Source: Shewanella halotolerans (lineage in GTDB: Bacteria > Pseudomonadota > Gammaproteobacteria > Enterobacterales > Shewanellaceae). From it: 64,000 nucleotides of DNA. Positions within the stretch are counted from its first letter, which is position 1. Each line of letters starts with the position of its first letter. Position numbers and translations under genes: made by a program. The notes beneath the pieces are model-generated. The model was not told where the DNA came from. It searched no databases and was given only the letters and a program-made list of their open reading frames with translations. Positions 49,267-58,716 of this stretch are shown piece after piece. Where the stretch lies: the NCBI RefSeq assembly GCF_019457535.1, contig NZ_CP080417.1:62001-126000 (forward strand), given 5' to 3'.

Positions 49267-50490
49267 ATGAATACTGTTTATACCGTTGGAGAGCTGGAGT
49301 CATTTCTAGTGGCGATCTTAGTGCTCTTTATTGGCCATTCGGTTAATCGTCACGTGGCATCGTTTCGCAAATATAATATTCCCGAACCCATAGTGGGTGG
49401 TCTACTGGTGGCGGCGGTGATCACCATACTGCACTCCTACAACATCTCGCTTGAGTTTTCTCTGTCGATGCAAAACACCCTGATGCTGATGTTCTTCAGC
49501 AGCGTGGGGCTGGCGGCCAGCTACAAGCTATTGATGAAGGGGGGCAGCAAGGTATTCCTCTTCCTGGCGATCGCCTCGCTCTACATCATCATTCAGAATG
49601 CCGTCGGCGTCAGCATGGCGACCGCACTGGGGCTGGAGCCTTTGATGGGACTGATCGCCGGGTCGATCACCCTGTCAGGCGGGCACGGCACGGGAGCCGC
49701 ATGGGCACAGACCTTCTCGGATCAGTACGGCATCAACACCCTGGAGCTGGCGATGGCGGCGGCGACATTCGGCCTGGTGATGGGCGGTATTATCGGCGGC
49801 CCGGTAGCTCAGCGTCTGATCAACAAGAATGGCCTGCTTTCCTCCTACGGTGTCGGGGGTAATCACCACAAGGATCATCCTGACTTGGTGACCTATGATC
49901 AGCTGGAAGAAGACAGGGTCACGGCCAAGAGTATCCTGGAGGTGCTCTTCATCCTCCTGCTGTGTGTCGCGGGGGCCAAGTGGTTTGGCTCTCTAATCGC
50001 CTACCTGGATATCGGCTGGTTGAAGATGCCTGACTTTGTCTATGCACTCTTCTTCGGTGTGGTGATCACTAATATCACAGAGGTGTCCCGCGGCTTTAAG
50101 ATCAACCGCGAGTGTGTCGACGTCCTGGGTACCGTCTCGCTGGCGCTCTTCCTCGCCATGGCACTGATGAACCTTAAGCTGTGGGAGATCTTCGACCTGG
50201 CGGTGCCGCTGCTTATCATTCTCCTGGCGCAGACGGCCGTGCTGGCGGTATTTGCCTACTGGATCACCTTCAAGCTGATGGGCGCCAACTATGACGCCGC
50301 CGTCATGGCCGGTGGTCACTGTGGTTTCGGCCTGGGCGCCACGCCGACGGCCGTGATGAACATGGGCGCCCTGGTGTCACGCACGGGGCCATCGCCGCAG
50401 GCCTTTATGGTGGTGCCTATCGTCGGTGCCTTCTTCATCGACATAGTCAATGCCATCATATTGCAGGGCTATCTCAGTTTCATCGGCTAG
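49267..50490 (+). CDS. gltS: Sodium/glutamate symporter GltS
   Basis: 407 aa, ~10 membrane segments. GltS motif with re-entrant loop GSITLSGGHGTGAAWAQTF and the second repeat AGGHCGFGLGATPTAVMNM. Imports glutamate with Na+. AAGGAGAA just upstream of ATG 49267. Monocistronic. Confidence 0.95.
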   Translation: MNTVYTVGELESFLVAILVLFIGHSVNRHVASFRKYNIPEPIVGGLLVAAVITILHSYNISLEFSLSMQNTLMLMFFSSVGLAASYKLLMKGGSKVFLFLAIASLYIIIQNAVGVSMATALGLEPLMGLIAGSITLSGGHGTGAAWAQTFSDQYGINTLELAMAAATFGLVMGGIIGGPVAQRLINKNGLLSSYGVGGNHHKDHPDLVTYDQLEEDRVTAKSILEVLFILLLCVAGAKWFGSLIAYLDIGWLKMPDFVYALFFGVVITNITEVSRGFKINRECVDVLGTVSLALFLAMALMNLKLWEIFDLAVPLLIILLAQTAVLAVFAYWITFKLMGANYDAAVMAGGHCGFGLGATPTAVMNMGALVSRTGPSPQAFMVVPIVGAFFIDIVNAIILQGYLSFIG

Positions 50491-50515
50491 CACCATTATC
50501 TGACCATCAAGAATT

Positions 50516-50543
50516 AAAAAAAGCACCCTAGGGTGCTTTTTTG
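50516..50543 (+). terminator. Bidirectional terminator between gltS and the DUF333 gene
   Basis: AAAAAAAGCACCC-TA-GGGTGCTTTTTT, with T/A-tracts on both sides; ends at the stop of the convergent gene. Confidence 0.92.
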
Positions 50544-50828
50544 TTATTGGTTTTTCGCCTGTGGATGATCCCGGCGATAGAGATCCCAGTGCTCGATCTG
50601 CTCACCACTTGGCAGGGTGCAGATGCCGCTGTCCAGATCGAGCGCGCCGTCCAGGGATTCACAATAGACTGCCGCCGGGTTGGCCATGGACAGCGGTTTG
50701 GTTTCCCTTGTGTTCTGCTCCTGGCTAACTTGTATCTGACTCTCTTGCATCTGGCAGGCGCTCAAGCCAAGGGTGAATAATAGCGCCGCGATAGTCTTAG
50801 TCATGCTCTTGATCTTAGTCATCTTCAT
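50544..50828 (-). CDS. DUF333 small lipoprotein
   Basis: 94 aa. Lipobox LGLSAC (Cys25). The tail PAAVYCESLDGALDLDSG-ICTLPSGEQIEHWDLYR fits the DUF333/hemolysin-like family, in which two Cys (here CESL and GICTLP) form a disulfide. Function unknown. AGGA 8 bp before ATG 50828. Confidence 0.85.
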   Translation of the reverse strand: MKMTKIKSMTKTIAALLFTLGLSACQMQESQIQVSQEQNTRETKPLSMANPAAVYCESLDGALDLDSGICTLPSGEQIEHWDLYRRDHPQAKNQ

Positions 50829-50906
50829 CTCGTTTTCCTGTTTGTCTGAACCAGCATTAACTCTAAATTCTATAACCCTTAGTAACGTCGGCGCGTCGAA
50901 AAAGGG

Positions 50907-53444
50907 TTAATGCAGGGCCGGAATGAAGTAGAGGCTGTTGGCGTAGACCTTCTGCGAGCCGAGCCAGATATTGCGAAACAAGAGGTTATCGGCCAGGGCG
51001 ACCAGGGCACCCTTGCCGTGGCGCTCCACGACAATGGCTGGAGTCTGACTCAGGCTGCGCTGATATTCCTCGGCCAGGAAACCATCGAGCAGGGGCTCGT
51101 CGGCATAGTTGGCGGCCGTGATGAAGGGGGCCTGGCTCTTACTCAGGCCAAACACCTTGTTCTTCAGCACGGGTAGGCGATTAGTGCCCAGGCCGAAGGT
51201 GATGGGGTGGCTGGTGTCGAGATCCAGCGCCAACACTGCGCCGCCGATCGCCTGGCGAGCATCCAGTTTGGCCTTATCGCCAAAAGAGAGACCGTCGGTG
51301 GCAAACAGCTGGCTGAAGTAGCGTTTCTCTCTGATGTCGCTCTTGAGCAGGTTGCCCTTGGAGAGCAATTGCAGCGCGCCTTTCTGCGCGACGATCACCC
51401 CGCCTTCAATGGCGAACTGTCCCAGTTTGCGGGCATATTTCTCATCCAGATTGGCATAGCTGCCATCCATCAAAAACACATGGGTGTAGGGTGTCAGCTC
51501 TATGCTCTGCAGGCGACTGACGTCCACCTGAGTCAGGGGCGCGCCGATAAGATTATCCATGAAATACCAGAGTTCACCCACCTCGGCCGACGAGGTGCCG
51601 TAGCCGGTGACAACCAAGGCCTTGATGGGGGCGATGTCGTGAAAATCCGGGCTGCCAAGATCTATTCCTGAGCTGGCGAGTCCGCTATCGACTCCCTGTA
51701 GCTGCACCCGATACTGCTCGGCAAGCACCGCTAGCCTGCCGATCAGTTCCCTCGGCGTCATTGCGGCCTGGGCCACTGGGATCTGCAGGGTGCCGGCCTC
51801 CATGTTCAGAGGCTGGCCATCGACCTTGAGGCTAAAGGGTTTGGCGGCAAACTTGACCCGAACGCCCTCGCTAAGCAGGGTCTGCAGCATGGGCGCGGCG
51901 TTTTGCTGTCGCCAATCGATCAACACCGCGACGTTATTGCTGCTCAGCATGCCGGGCGTTCTGGCTTGCGGCTCGGTGAGCAGGTCGTCGACATTCAGGT
52001 TAACGTTACGGGCCATCTGCAGGTTATAGGAGAAGGCGAGGTTCCAGCTGGAGACATCGTAGAAGGTGGCGTCTTCAAATTCGGTGCGCAGATCGAACAT
52101 GGCCAGCAGCAGTGTTTTCTGAGGCTGATTGATGGGGACAAACAGGCTGTCGTCCTGACTGTATTGGTGTCTGCCCTGTTGCATCTTGTCCTTGAGATAG
52201 AAGAAGGCTATTCCATGGCGGCTCAGTAGCTGGGCGAGATCATCGCGTCTGCCGGGATCCCCCGGCGCGCCCAGTAGGAAACCGGCTTCGCGGCCCGAAG
52301 GTGGGTGTTTGTCTTTGCGCTGATAGAAGCGGCTCTGATACTGCTTTAGCTCATCTGCCAGTGCCAGGGCCCCCTTGAGGCTGGAGAAGGAGGTGGCTAT
52401 CTGGTTGTCTATGGCCTGGCTAAAACGCAGCAGACCGTTTTCTGAATCCTGCTGCTGGCCGCGTACGCTGGCCTGTTCGAACAGTATGCCCACGGCGCCG
52501 TTGATATCTGGATAGGTCGAGCCTTTACCATAGTAGAAGTCGTCAAACATCTGCTTGGTGAAATAGCGCTGCTTGCTCTCATCCAGCGCCTTGGCGTGGA
52601 AACTGGCGAGCTTTGAGGTTATAGCCTGATTCTCTTTGGGGGTCAGCGGATGGGTGCGTGTCGGCACGCCCGGCTGGAAGAAGAAGGTCTGGTTATGGCC
52701 CATCTCGTGGAAGTCGCCCAGGTAGTGTGGCTGCCACTTGTGGAACAGCGCGATGCGTCCCTGGGACTCGGGATGGCGCAGGAACAGCCAGTCGCGGTTC
52801 AGGTCGGCAAAATAGTGATTACGCCTGCCGGCCGGCCAGTTTTGTCTGTGCTCGTTGTGATTCTCATCGCTCACCTTCACCTTGCCTGTGTAGTTGTTGG
52901 TCCAGGTGGAGAAACGATCCAGGCCGTCGGGGTTTTGCGATGGGGTGATCAGCACCACGGCCTTGTCCAGCAGCTCCTGCACCCAGGGCTCCTGGCTCTG
53001 GCTGAGACGATAGCTAACCTCAAGCGCCGCATGGGCGCCGCTGGCCTCGTCGCCATGAATCGAATAGGCCAGCCAGATGATCAGCGGCCCGTCGGGTGCC
53101 TTACCCGCCTTGACCTGCTGACGTCCTTCAATGATCTTTGCCAGCCTGGCCTGATTGGCGGCTGAGGTGATCACCGCCGTAAGCTGCTGTCTGGCCTCGT
53201 GGCTCTGTCCCGTCGATTCCAGGCTGACTCTGGGGCTGTTTTGGGCCAACTGCTTGAGGTAGTAGTTGATCTGATCGTGGCGCAGATGCCACTGGCCGAG
53301 GGGATAACCGAGAAACTCGCTAGGCGACGCTAGGCTGCTGGCACTCTGGGTAGCGGACGCGACTGAGATCACGCTTTGGGCATTTGTCGCAAAGCTTACG
53401 AGCAGGGGGACGATAGAAAGCAGCAAAAGGCAGAGTCGCAGCAT
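50907..53444 (-). CDS. Exported M14-family zinc metallopeptidase
   Basis: 845 aa. Signal peptide LLLLSIVPLLVSFATNAQS. M14 core at about 50-330: first zinc ligands in AYSIHGDEASGAHAA (His, Glu), third His in YLGDFHEMGHN, with catalytic Glu probably in GILFEQASVRG. A long C-terminal extension of unclear fold (about 400-845) contains a glutamine amidotransferase-like stretch (AIEGGVIVAQKGALQLL). Probably removes C-terminal residues from peptides in the periplasm. Monocistronic. Confidence 0.9.
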   Translation of the reverse strand: MLRLCLLLLSIVPLLVSFATNAQSVISVASATQSASSLASPSEFLGYPLGQWHLRHDQINYYLKQLAQNSPRVSLESTGQSHEARQQLTAVITSAANQARLAKIIEGRQQVKAGKAPDGPLIIWLAYSIHGDEASGAHAALEVSYRLSQSQEPWVQELLDKAVVLITPSQNPDGLDRFSTWTNNYTGKVKVSDENHNEHRQNWPAGRRNHYFADLNRDWLFLRHPESQGRIALFHKWQPHYLGDFHEMGHNQTFFFQPGVPTRTHPLTPKENQAITSKLASFHAKALDESKQRYFTKQMFDDFYYGKGSTYPDINGAVGILFEQASVRGQQQDSENGLLRFSQAIDNQIATSFSSLKGALALADELKQYQSRFYQRKDKHPPSGREAGFLLGAPGDPGRRDDLAQLLSRHGIAFFYLKDKMQQGRHQYSQDDSLFVPINQPQKTLLLAMFDLRTEFEDATFYDVSSWNLAFSYNLQMARNVNLNVDDLLTEPQARTPGMLSSNNVAVLIDWRQQNAAPMLQTLLSEGVRVKFAAKPFSLKVDGQPLNMEAGTLQIPVAQAAMTPRELIGRLAVLAEQYRVQLQGVDSGLASSGIDLGSPDFHDIAPIKALVVTGYGTSSAEVGELWYFMDNLIGAPLTQVDVSRLQSIELTPYTHVFLMDGSYANLDEKYARKLGQFAIEGGVIVAQKGALQLLSKGNLLKSDIREKRYFSQLFATDGLSFGDKAKLDARQAIGGAVLALDLDTSHPITFGLGTNRLPVLKNKVFGLSKSQAPFITAANYADEPLLDGFLAEEYQRSLSQTPAIVVERHGKGALVALADNLLFRNIWLGSQKVYANSLYFIPALH

Positions 53445-53608
53445 GGTAATGCTCTTTATTATTGTATATAAAGGCTAAATTAACAGTTAGGCCAATGAGT
53501 TTCCAGCTTCCGACCTGACTTTAGAGCATACTGCCAAGGCAAAAATCTCACGACTATTAGACAAAGGGGCTACAAAGCTGATGATAGTCGGAGTATTATA
53601 GGCTTAAT

Positions 53609-53632
53609 TCTTACTAAAACACTCGGGTTTAT
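53609..53632 (+). promoter_or_regulatory. IscR type-1-like site upstream of nfuA
   Basis: TCTTACTAAAACACTCGGGTTTAT resembles the E. coli iscR site (TTGACCAATTTACTCGGGAAT); the ACTCGGG core is exact. A possible -10 TATTAT lies at 53594-53599, so the site would overlap the start of transcription and suit repression. Confidence 0.5.
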
Positions 53633-53651
53633 CCTGACGGAGCATGTCTTA

Positions 53652-54230
53652 ATGATCACCATTTCCGATGCAGCTCAGGCGCATTTTGTTAAGCTACTCG
53701 CTGACCAGCCTGAAGGAACTCATATTCGCGTTTTTGTTATCAGCCCAGGTACCCCTTCGGCTGAGTGTGGCGTGTCTTACTGTCCGCCGGATGCCGTAGA
53801 GGCAGACGACATCGAACTCGAATTTAATGGTTTTCATGCCATGGTGGATGAGAAGAGTGCTCCCTTCCTCGAAGAGGCTTCTATTGACTTCGTTACCGAC
53901 CAGCTGGGTTCACAACTGACCCTGAAGGCGCCTAATGCCAAGATGCGTAAGGTCGATGCCGACGCGCCACTGAAAGAGCGTATCGAATATGTGATTCAGT
54001 CTGAGATCAACCCACAGCTGGCTAGCCACGGTGGCAACATCATGCTGGTGGATATCGACGAAGCCGGTATCGCTATCCTGCAATTCGGCGGTGGCTGTAA
54101 CGGTTGTTCTATGGTGGACGTGACCCTGAAAGATGGCATCGAGAAGCAGCTACTGGATATGTTCCCTGGCGAGCTCACTGGGGTGCGCGATGTCACCGAA
54201 CATCAACACGGTGAACACTCTTACCAATAA
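53652..54230 (+). CDS. nfuA: Iron-sulfur carrier protein NfuA
   Basis: 192 aa. N-terminal degenerate A-type domain (about 1-100) without the cluster Cys. C-terminal NifU domain with GGGCNGCSMVDVTLKDGIEK, whose CxxC holds a [4Fe-4S] cluster between two subunits. Carries clusters to client enzymes, including under oxidative stress. ATG 53652, with GGAGC upstream. Confidence 0.96.
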   Translation: MITISDAAQAHFVKLLADQPEGTHIRVFVISPGTPSAECGVSYCPPDAVEADDIELEFNGFHAMVDEKSAPFLEEASIDFVTDQLGSQLTLKAPNAKMRKVDADAPLKERIEYVIQSEINPQLASHGGNIMLVDIDEAGIAILQFGGGCNGCSMVDVTLKDGIEKQLLDMFPGELTGVRDVTEHQHGEHSYQ

Positions 54231-54249
54231 ATGGTAAGCAAGCAGACAG

Positions 54250-54275
54250 CGGGATGACTTAGGTCATCCCGTTTT
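54250..54275 (+). terminator. Terminator of nfuA overlapping the end of the MATE gene
   Basis: CGGGATGAC-TTAG-GTCATCCCG followed by TTTT; perfect 9-bp stem. It overlaps the stop of the convergent MATE gene (54264-54266). Confidence 0.88.
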
Positions 54276-55610
54276 CGTTAGGGTATTACTCAATCGATAG
54301 CGGTAGTCCAGCGCCAGGCTGAGGCTGCGGGTTAGCATAAACAGACTCATGGCGGCCCACAGGGCATGGTTGCCATAACCCTGTAGCAGTAGCCATGTGG
54401 GGAAGAAGACCCCGAAGGTGGCGAGTATCATGGTGTTGCGCATCGCCTTGCCTTGGGCGGCGCCGATATAGACGCCATCGAACAGGTAAGAGCCGAAGGC
54501 GAGTAGCGGCAGGGCGACGACCCAGCCCAAGTAGGCCTGCGCCTCCTGGCGCACCTCAGAGATGTTGGTCAGCAGATTGATGACCAGCTCGCCCCACAGG
54601 GCAAAAAACAGGGTAAACAGCAGGGCAAAGATGGCCGACCAGAGTCCAGCAAGGGTGACGCTTTGGGTCAGGCGCTCATGGCTCTTTTCGCCCACGGCCC
54701 GGCCCACCTCGGCCTCACCATAATAGGCGATGCCATCCAGGGCGTAGGAGATGAGCAGCAAAAGGTTGAGCAGCACGGCGTTGGCGGCCACCGTATTGTC
54801 GCCCAGGTTCGCTCCCTGAAAGGTCATGAAGGCGAAGGCGAGTTGCAGGCAGAGGCTACGGATAAAGATATCCAGATTGAGGCGCACCAGGCGCTGGTAG
54901 CTATTGAGCGATAGGCTGCGGAGTAGGGGAAGGAACTCGAAACCTCCCTCTCGTTTGATGGTGCGCACCACCATGCTGGCGGCCACGGCAAAGCCCGTCA
55001 TGTCCGCCAGTACAGAGGCCAGAGCGGCCCCTTCGACACCCCAGCCTAACCCCATCACGAACAGCACATCCAGTAGTATGTTAGTGATGTTGGCGGCGAT
55101 GAGCTGCCACATGGCGGCCTTAGGCTGCTGGCGCCCCAGCAGCCAACCCAGCAGGGCCAGGTTGGCCAAGGCAAAGGGAGTTGACCAGATGCGGATGTTA
55201 AAATAGGCCTGGCTGTAATACCGCACCTGCTCACTGGCGTCGGAGAGCGCCATCGCCGCGGTGATTATGGGTTGCTGCAGGAGTAGCACCAGCAGGGAAA
55301 ACAGCAGCGCCAGGCTGGCCGACTGCATCAGGAGGCGGTACTGGGTCTGAAGCTCCTTGGCGCCGAAGGCCTGCGCTACCAAGCCCGTAGTCGACATGCG
55401 CAGGAAGCCCAGAATCCATAAAATCAGGGTGATCACCGTTGACCCGACGGCGACTCCCCCTAAATAATAGGCGTTACTCAAGTGTCCCACGACGGCAGTA
55501 TCGACCAGCCCCAGCAGGGGAACCGTAATGTTAGACAGAATCATAGGCACGGCGAGCGCGAACAACTGGCTGTTTTTCTGTTTATTTAACAATAAGTTTA
55601 GTGGCGACAT
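54264..55610 (-). CDS. MATE-family exporter, DinF-like
   Basis: 448 aa, about 12 membrane helices. MATE pattern LAVPMILSNITVPLLGLVDT-AVVGH (about 18-42) and the second half ALDGIAYYGEAEVGRAVGE, characteristic of the DinF branch. Exports drugs or organic cations with H+ or Na+. Starts 22 bp from a divergent gene, so the promoters overlap its coding ends. Confidence 0.92.
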   Translation of the reverse strand: MSPLNLLLNKQKNSQLFALAVPMILSNITVPLLGLVDTAVVGHLSNAYYLGGVAVGSTVITLILWILGFLRMSTTGLVAQAFGAKELQTQYRLLMQSASLALLFSLLVLLLQQPIITAAMALSDASEQVRYYSQAYFNIRIWSTPFALANLALLGWLLGRQQPKAAMWQLIAANITNILLDVLFVMGLGWGVEGAALASVLADMTGFAVAASMVVRTIKREGGFEFLPLLRSLSLNSYQRLVRLNLDIFIRSLCLQLAFAFMTFQGANLGDNTVAANAVLLNLLLLISYALDGIAYYGEAEVGRAVGEKSHERLTQSVTLAGLWSAIFALLFTLFFALWGELVINLLTNISEVRQEAQAYLGWVVALPLLAFGSYLFDGVYIGAAQGKAMRNTMILATFGVFFPTWLLLQGYGNHALWAAMSLFMLTRSLSLALDYRYRLSNTLTKTG

Positions 55611-55632
55611 AGACTCTCAGAGGTTACTCAAT

Positions 55633-56679
55633 ATGTTTAGAAGCGTGATTGCAGCGCTATTGGCCTGTCTCAGTTATTCGGCTCATGCTGTGGTGATTCT
55701 ACAATATCATCATGTATCCGAGGATACCCCTATGGTGACCAGTGTGACACCTGCTCAATTCAGAGAGCAGATGAGCTACCTGAGGGAGAATGGTTTCAAG
55801 GTCAAGCCCTTGACCCAAGTGGTCGAGGCGATAAAGCAGGGACGAGAGCTGGCGGACAAGACGGTGGCCATCACCTTCGATGATGGCTATCAGAACATTG
55901 CCGATACCGCGCACCCTATCTTGAAGGAGTTCGGCTATCCCTACACCATCTTTATCTCCATCGATCCCATAGAGCGTAAGCATAAGAATGTGATGAGCTG
56001 GGCAACCCTGAAACGCCTGAGCGATGAGGGGGTGACGCTGGCCAACCACAGCTGGGGCCATGAGCATCTTATTCGCCGTCTACACGGTGAGGATGAGCAG
56101 GTTTGGCTGAGTCGGATTACAGATAATCTACTTGCCACCGAGGCCGAGATAGAGGCGAAAACCGGCCAGAGTGTGAAGATGTTAGCCTACCCCTATGGCG
56201 AATATAATACGGCCATCGAGGCGCTGGCGGATAAGCTGGGCTTCGTGGGCTTCGGCCAGCAGTCTGGCGCTGCAGGCGGTTACTCTTCGCTTACCGCCTT
56301 GCCGCGCTTCCCTGTGGCGGGTGCCTATGCGGATCTCACCTCGCTCAAGGCCAAGCTCTATAGCCTGAATATGCCTGTGCTGGCGATCACCCCGCGCAAT
56401 ACCCAACTGCCCCAGGGGCGGTGGCGACCCGAGATGCAGGTGACCTTAGATATGACAGATATCGTCGCCAGCCAAGTGATGTGCTTCGTCCAGGGCCAAG
56501 GCGCCATGAAGCCGAGCTGGGAGAGTGAAGATACCTTCAGTATACAGGCGGTGACAGACCTGCCACCGGGGCGTTCGCGCTACAACTGCACAGCCCCAAG
56601 CAAGGCAAGCGGACGCTATTATTGGTTCTCCCAGGCCTGGGTCAGGCCGAAAAATGACGGCACCTGGGTGAAGGAGTAG
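55633..56679 (+). CDS. Exported polysaccharide deacetylase
   Basis: 348 aa from ATG 55633. Signal peptide VIAALLACLSYSAHA. NodB homology: VVILQYHHVSEDTPMVTSVT, catalytic Asp pair in TVAITFDDGYQNIADTA and metal His residues in TLANHSWGHEHLIR. Ends in a ~110-residue extension (after ~230) typical of PgaB-like deacetylases. Removes acetyl or acyl groups from sugar in the cell envelope; the polymer is unknown. Confidence 0.9.
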   Translation: MFRSVIAALLACLSYSAHAVVILQYHHVSEDTPMVTSVTPAQFREQMSYLRENGFKVKPLTQVVEAIKQGRELADKTVAITFDDGYQNIADTAHPILKEFGYPYTIFISIDPIERKHKNVMSWATLKRLSDEGVTLANHSWGHEHLIRRLHGEDEQVWLSRITDNLLATEAEIEAKTGQSVKMLAYPYGEYNTAIEALADKLGFVGFGQQSGAAGGYSSLTALPRFPVAGAYADLTSLKAKLYSLNMPVLAITPRNTQLPQGRWRPEMQVTLDMTDIVASQVMCFVQGQGAMKPSWESEDTFSIQAVTDLPPGRSRYNCTAPSKASGRYYWFSQAWVRPKNDGTWVKE

Positions 56680-56702
56680 ATTAGATCGATGTGTCACAAG
56701 AG

Positions 56703-57749
56703 CTAGGAGATCTCCGCCGTCTTGCTGGCGTTGAGTAGCTGCATCAGCCGGGCGGGGATCTTGTCCAGATGCAGTATCTCCTTGTGAGCATTGAGCTCGG
56801 CGGCGGCGCCCGGCATGCCCCATACCACAGAGCTGGCCTCATCCTGTATTATGGTGTGACTGCCGGCAGCCTTGAGGCGTTCCAGCCCCAGGGCTCCATC
56901 TTTTCCCATTCCCGTTAGCAGTATACCTATGGTGTTGGCCCCATAGCAGTCGGCGATACTGTTGAATAGCACATCCACTGCGGGCTTATGTCGATTGACC
57001 GGATCTGAGTCCAGTAGCTTGGTATAGAGCCTGCCGCCGTGTTTCTCCACCGTGAGATGAGCATCCCCAGGGGCCAGATAGGCGGTGCCTGACGCTATGA
57101 GCTCGCCGCCCTTGGCCTCGATCACCTTCATCGCAGAATGGCTGTCCAATCGCTTGGCGAAGGAGAGGCTAAAGGCGGCGGGAATATGTTGGGTGATCAC
57201 TATGGGCGGCGTATTTGCCGGCAGCGGGGTGATCACCCGCTGGATAGCCTCTGTCCCACCGGTCGAGGCGCCGATGGCGATCAACTTGTCCCCGGTAAGG
57301 GCAAACATGTTGCTGGTGGCGACCTGAACAACCGGCCGGGTGAGCGGCTTAACATGGCTGACGGCGGCGGTGCGCACCTTGTCGATCAGCTCATCGGTAT
57401 AATCCAGCAATGTATTGGTGAGATCCGACTTGGGCTTAGAGATGAAGTCCACCGCACCTAGTGCCAAGGCCTCCAGGGTGATCTCGGCGCCCTTGTGGGT
57501 CAGAGTCGAGACCATGACGACCGGCATGGGTCTGAGCTTCATCAGGTTGCGCAGAAAGGCGATGCCGTCCATCTTGGGCATCTCGATATCCAGTGTCAGC
57601 ACATCTGGGTTAAATTGCTTGATCAGGCTCCTGGCCTCGTAGGGATCTTCGGCTGAGGCGACCACCTTGATATCCGGCGCCTGTGAGAGCATATGGGTAA
57701 GCAGCTGCCTGACCAGAGGTGAGTCATCTATGATCAATACTTTTATCAT
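56703..57749 (-). CDS. cheB: Chemotaxis methylesterase/response regulator CheB
   Basis: 348 aa from ATG 57749 (AAGGATG 9 bp upstream; a longer frame opens at 57791 but overlaps the cheR end). Receiver Asp in LTLDIEMPKMDG; catalytic Ser in IGASTGGTEAI, His in TQHIPAAFS, Asp in GMGKDGAL. Removes methyl groups from or deamidates chemoreceptors. Last gene of the chemotaxis operon here; no terminator seen. Confidence 0.96.
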   Translation of the reverse strand: MIKVLIIDDSPLVRQLLTHMLSQAPDIKVVASAEDPYEARSLIKQFNPDVLTLDIEMPKMDGIAFLRNLMKLRPMPVVMVSTLTHKGAEITLEALALGAVDFISKPKSDLTNTLLDYTDELIDKVRTAAVSHVKPLTRPVVQVATSNMFALTGDKLIAIGASTGGTEAIQRVITPLPANTPPIVITQHIPAAFSLSFAKRLDSHSAMKVIEAKGGELIASGTAYLAPGDAHLTVEKHGGRLYTKLLDSDPVNRHKPAVDVLFNSIADCYGANTIGILLTGMGKDGALGLERLKAAGSHTIIQDEASSVVWGMPGAAAELNAHKEILHLDKIPARLMQLLNASKTAEIS

Positions 57750-57777
57750 ATGGCGCCATCCTTTTGCGTTATCTGGC

Positions 57778-58608
57778 TCATACGCCGACACCGAGTCGTT
57801 GCCGCACCAGAGCAGCGTGTTGAGGTTGATAGATGGTTTGGCCGATCAATTTGAAATCGCTCGAGATATTATGCAACGTCTCCGAATGACCGATAAACAG
57901 GTGACCATCGTCGGCGAGCAGTCGTCGAAACTGGCGGATGATCTTCACCTTGGTCTGGGCATCGAAGTAAATGAGCACGTTGCGACAGAAGATGAGATCG
58001 AAGGGGCCATGCATGGGCCATTCGCCTAGTAGATTCAATTGCTTGAAGTGGATGAGTCGCTTGAGTGAGTCGCACAGCATGACCTCGCCGGGATGGGGCC
58101 CGGGTTCCACATATTGGTTCAGCAGCGCCTTGGGCAGGTTGGCCATCGCCTCCTGGCTGTAGATACCGGCCCTGGCCTTGTTCAGCACGTTAGTGTCGAG
58201 ATCTGTGGCGAGGATCTTGAGATCCCAGCTGGCGGACGGAAAGTGTTTCGCCAGGGTCATGGCGATGCTGTAAGCCTCTTCGCCGGTGGAGCAGGCCGAC
58301 GACCAGACGCGCAGGCGGCGATTGCGTCTCTGTTGCCACTGAGGCACCAGGTGCCGCTCCAGGTAGTCGAAGTGGTGGGCCTCGCGAAAGAAGGAGGTGA
58401 GGTTAGTGGTCAGGGCATTGATGAAGTTGATCAACTCGCCGCCATCGTCCTCTAGCCTCTGGCAATACTGATGGAAATTGTTCAACTTGAGGGCGCGCAG
58501 GCGTCTGCTGAGGCGCGAGTAGACCATGTGCTGCTTCCTGTCTGGCAACACTATGCCCGACTCGCGATAGGCAAGCTGCCGAATAAATTCGAAGTCTTGC
58601 TGCGCCAT
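57778..58608 (-). CDS. cheR: Chemoreceptor methyltransferase CheR
   Basis: 276 aa from ATG 58608 (AAGGAAT upstream). N-terminal helical domain; SAM-binding WSSACSTGEEAYSIAMTLAK and LIFCRNVLIYFDAQTKVKII. Puts methyl groups on receptor glutamates. 28 bp before cheB; the receptor encoded next door ends in a CheR-docking pentapeptide. Confidence 0.95.
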   Translation of the reverse strand: MAQQDFEFIRQLAYRESGIVLPDRKQHMVYSRLSRRLRALKLNNFHQYCQRLEDDGGELINFINALTTNLTSFFREAHHFDYLERHLVPQWQQRRNRRLRVWSSACSTGEEAYSIAMTLAKHFPSASWDLKILATDLDTNVLNKARAGIYSQEAMANLPKALLNQYVEPGPHPGEVMLCDSLKRLIHFKQLNLLGEWPMHGPFDLIFCRNVLIYFDAQTKVKIIRQFRRLLADDGHLFIGHSETLHNISSDFKLIGQTIYQPQHAALVRQRLGVGV

Positions 58609-58687
58609 CGGAAATTCCTTTTCATTGCTCTGTTCCAATTGCATCCCCTGGCCTAATATCGGCTGCTGGCTATCGAATCGACTCTAT

Positions 58688-58710
58688 GGGGCGCCTTCCT
58701 CTGGCGCCCC
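58688..58710 (-). other. Intercistronic hairpin between the receptor gene and cheR
   Basis: GGGGCGCC / GGCGCCCC, perfect 8-bp GC stem with a seven-base loop, directly after the receptor stop and with no T-run. Likely reduces read-through or protects the upstream mRNA. Confidence 0.55.
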
Positions 58711-58716
58711 CAGTTC

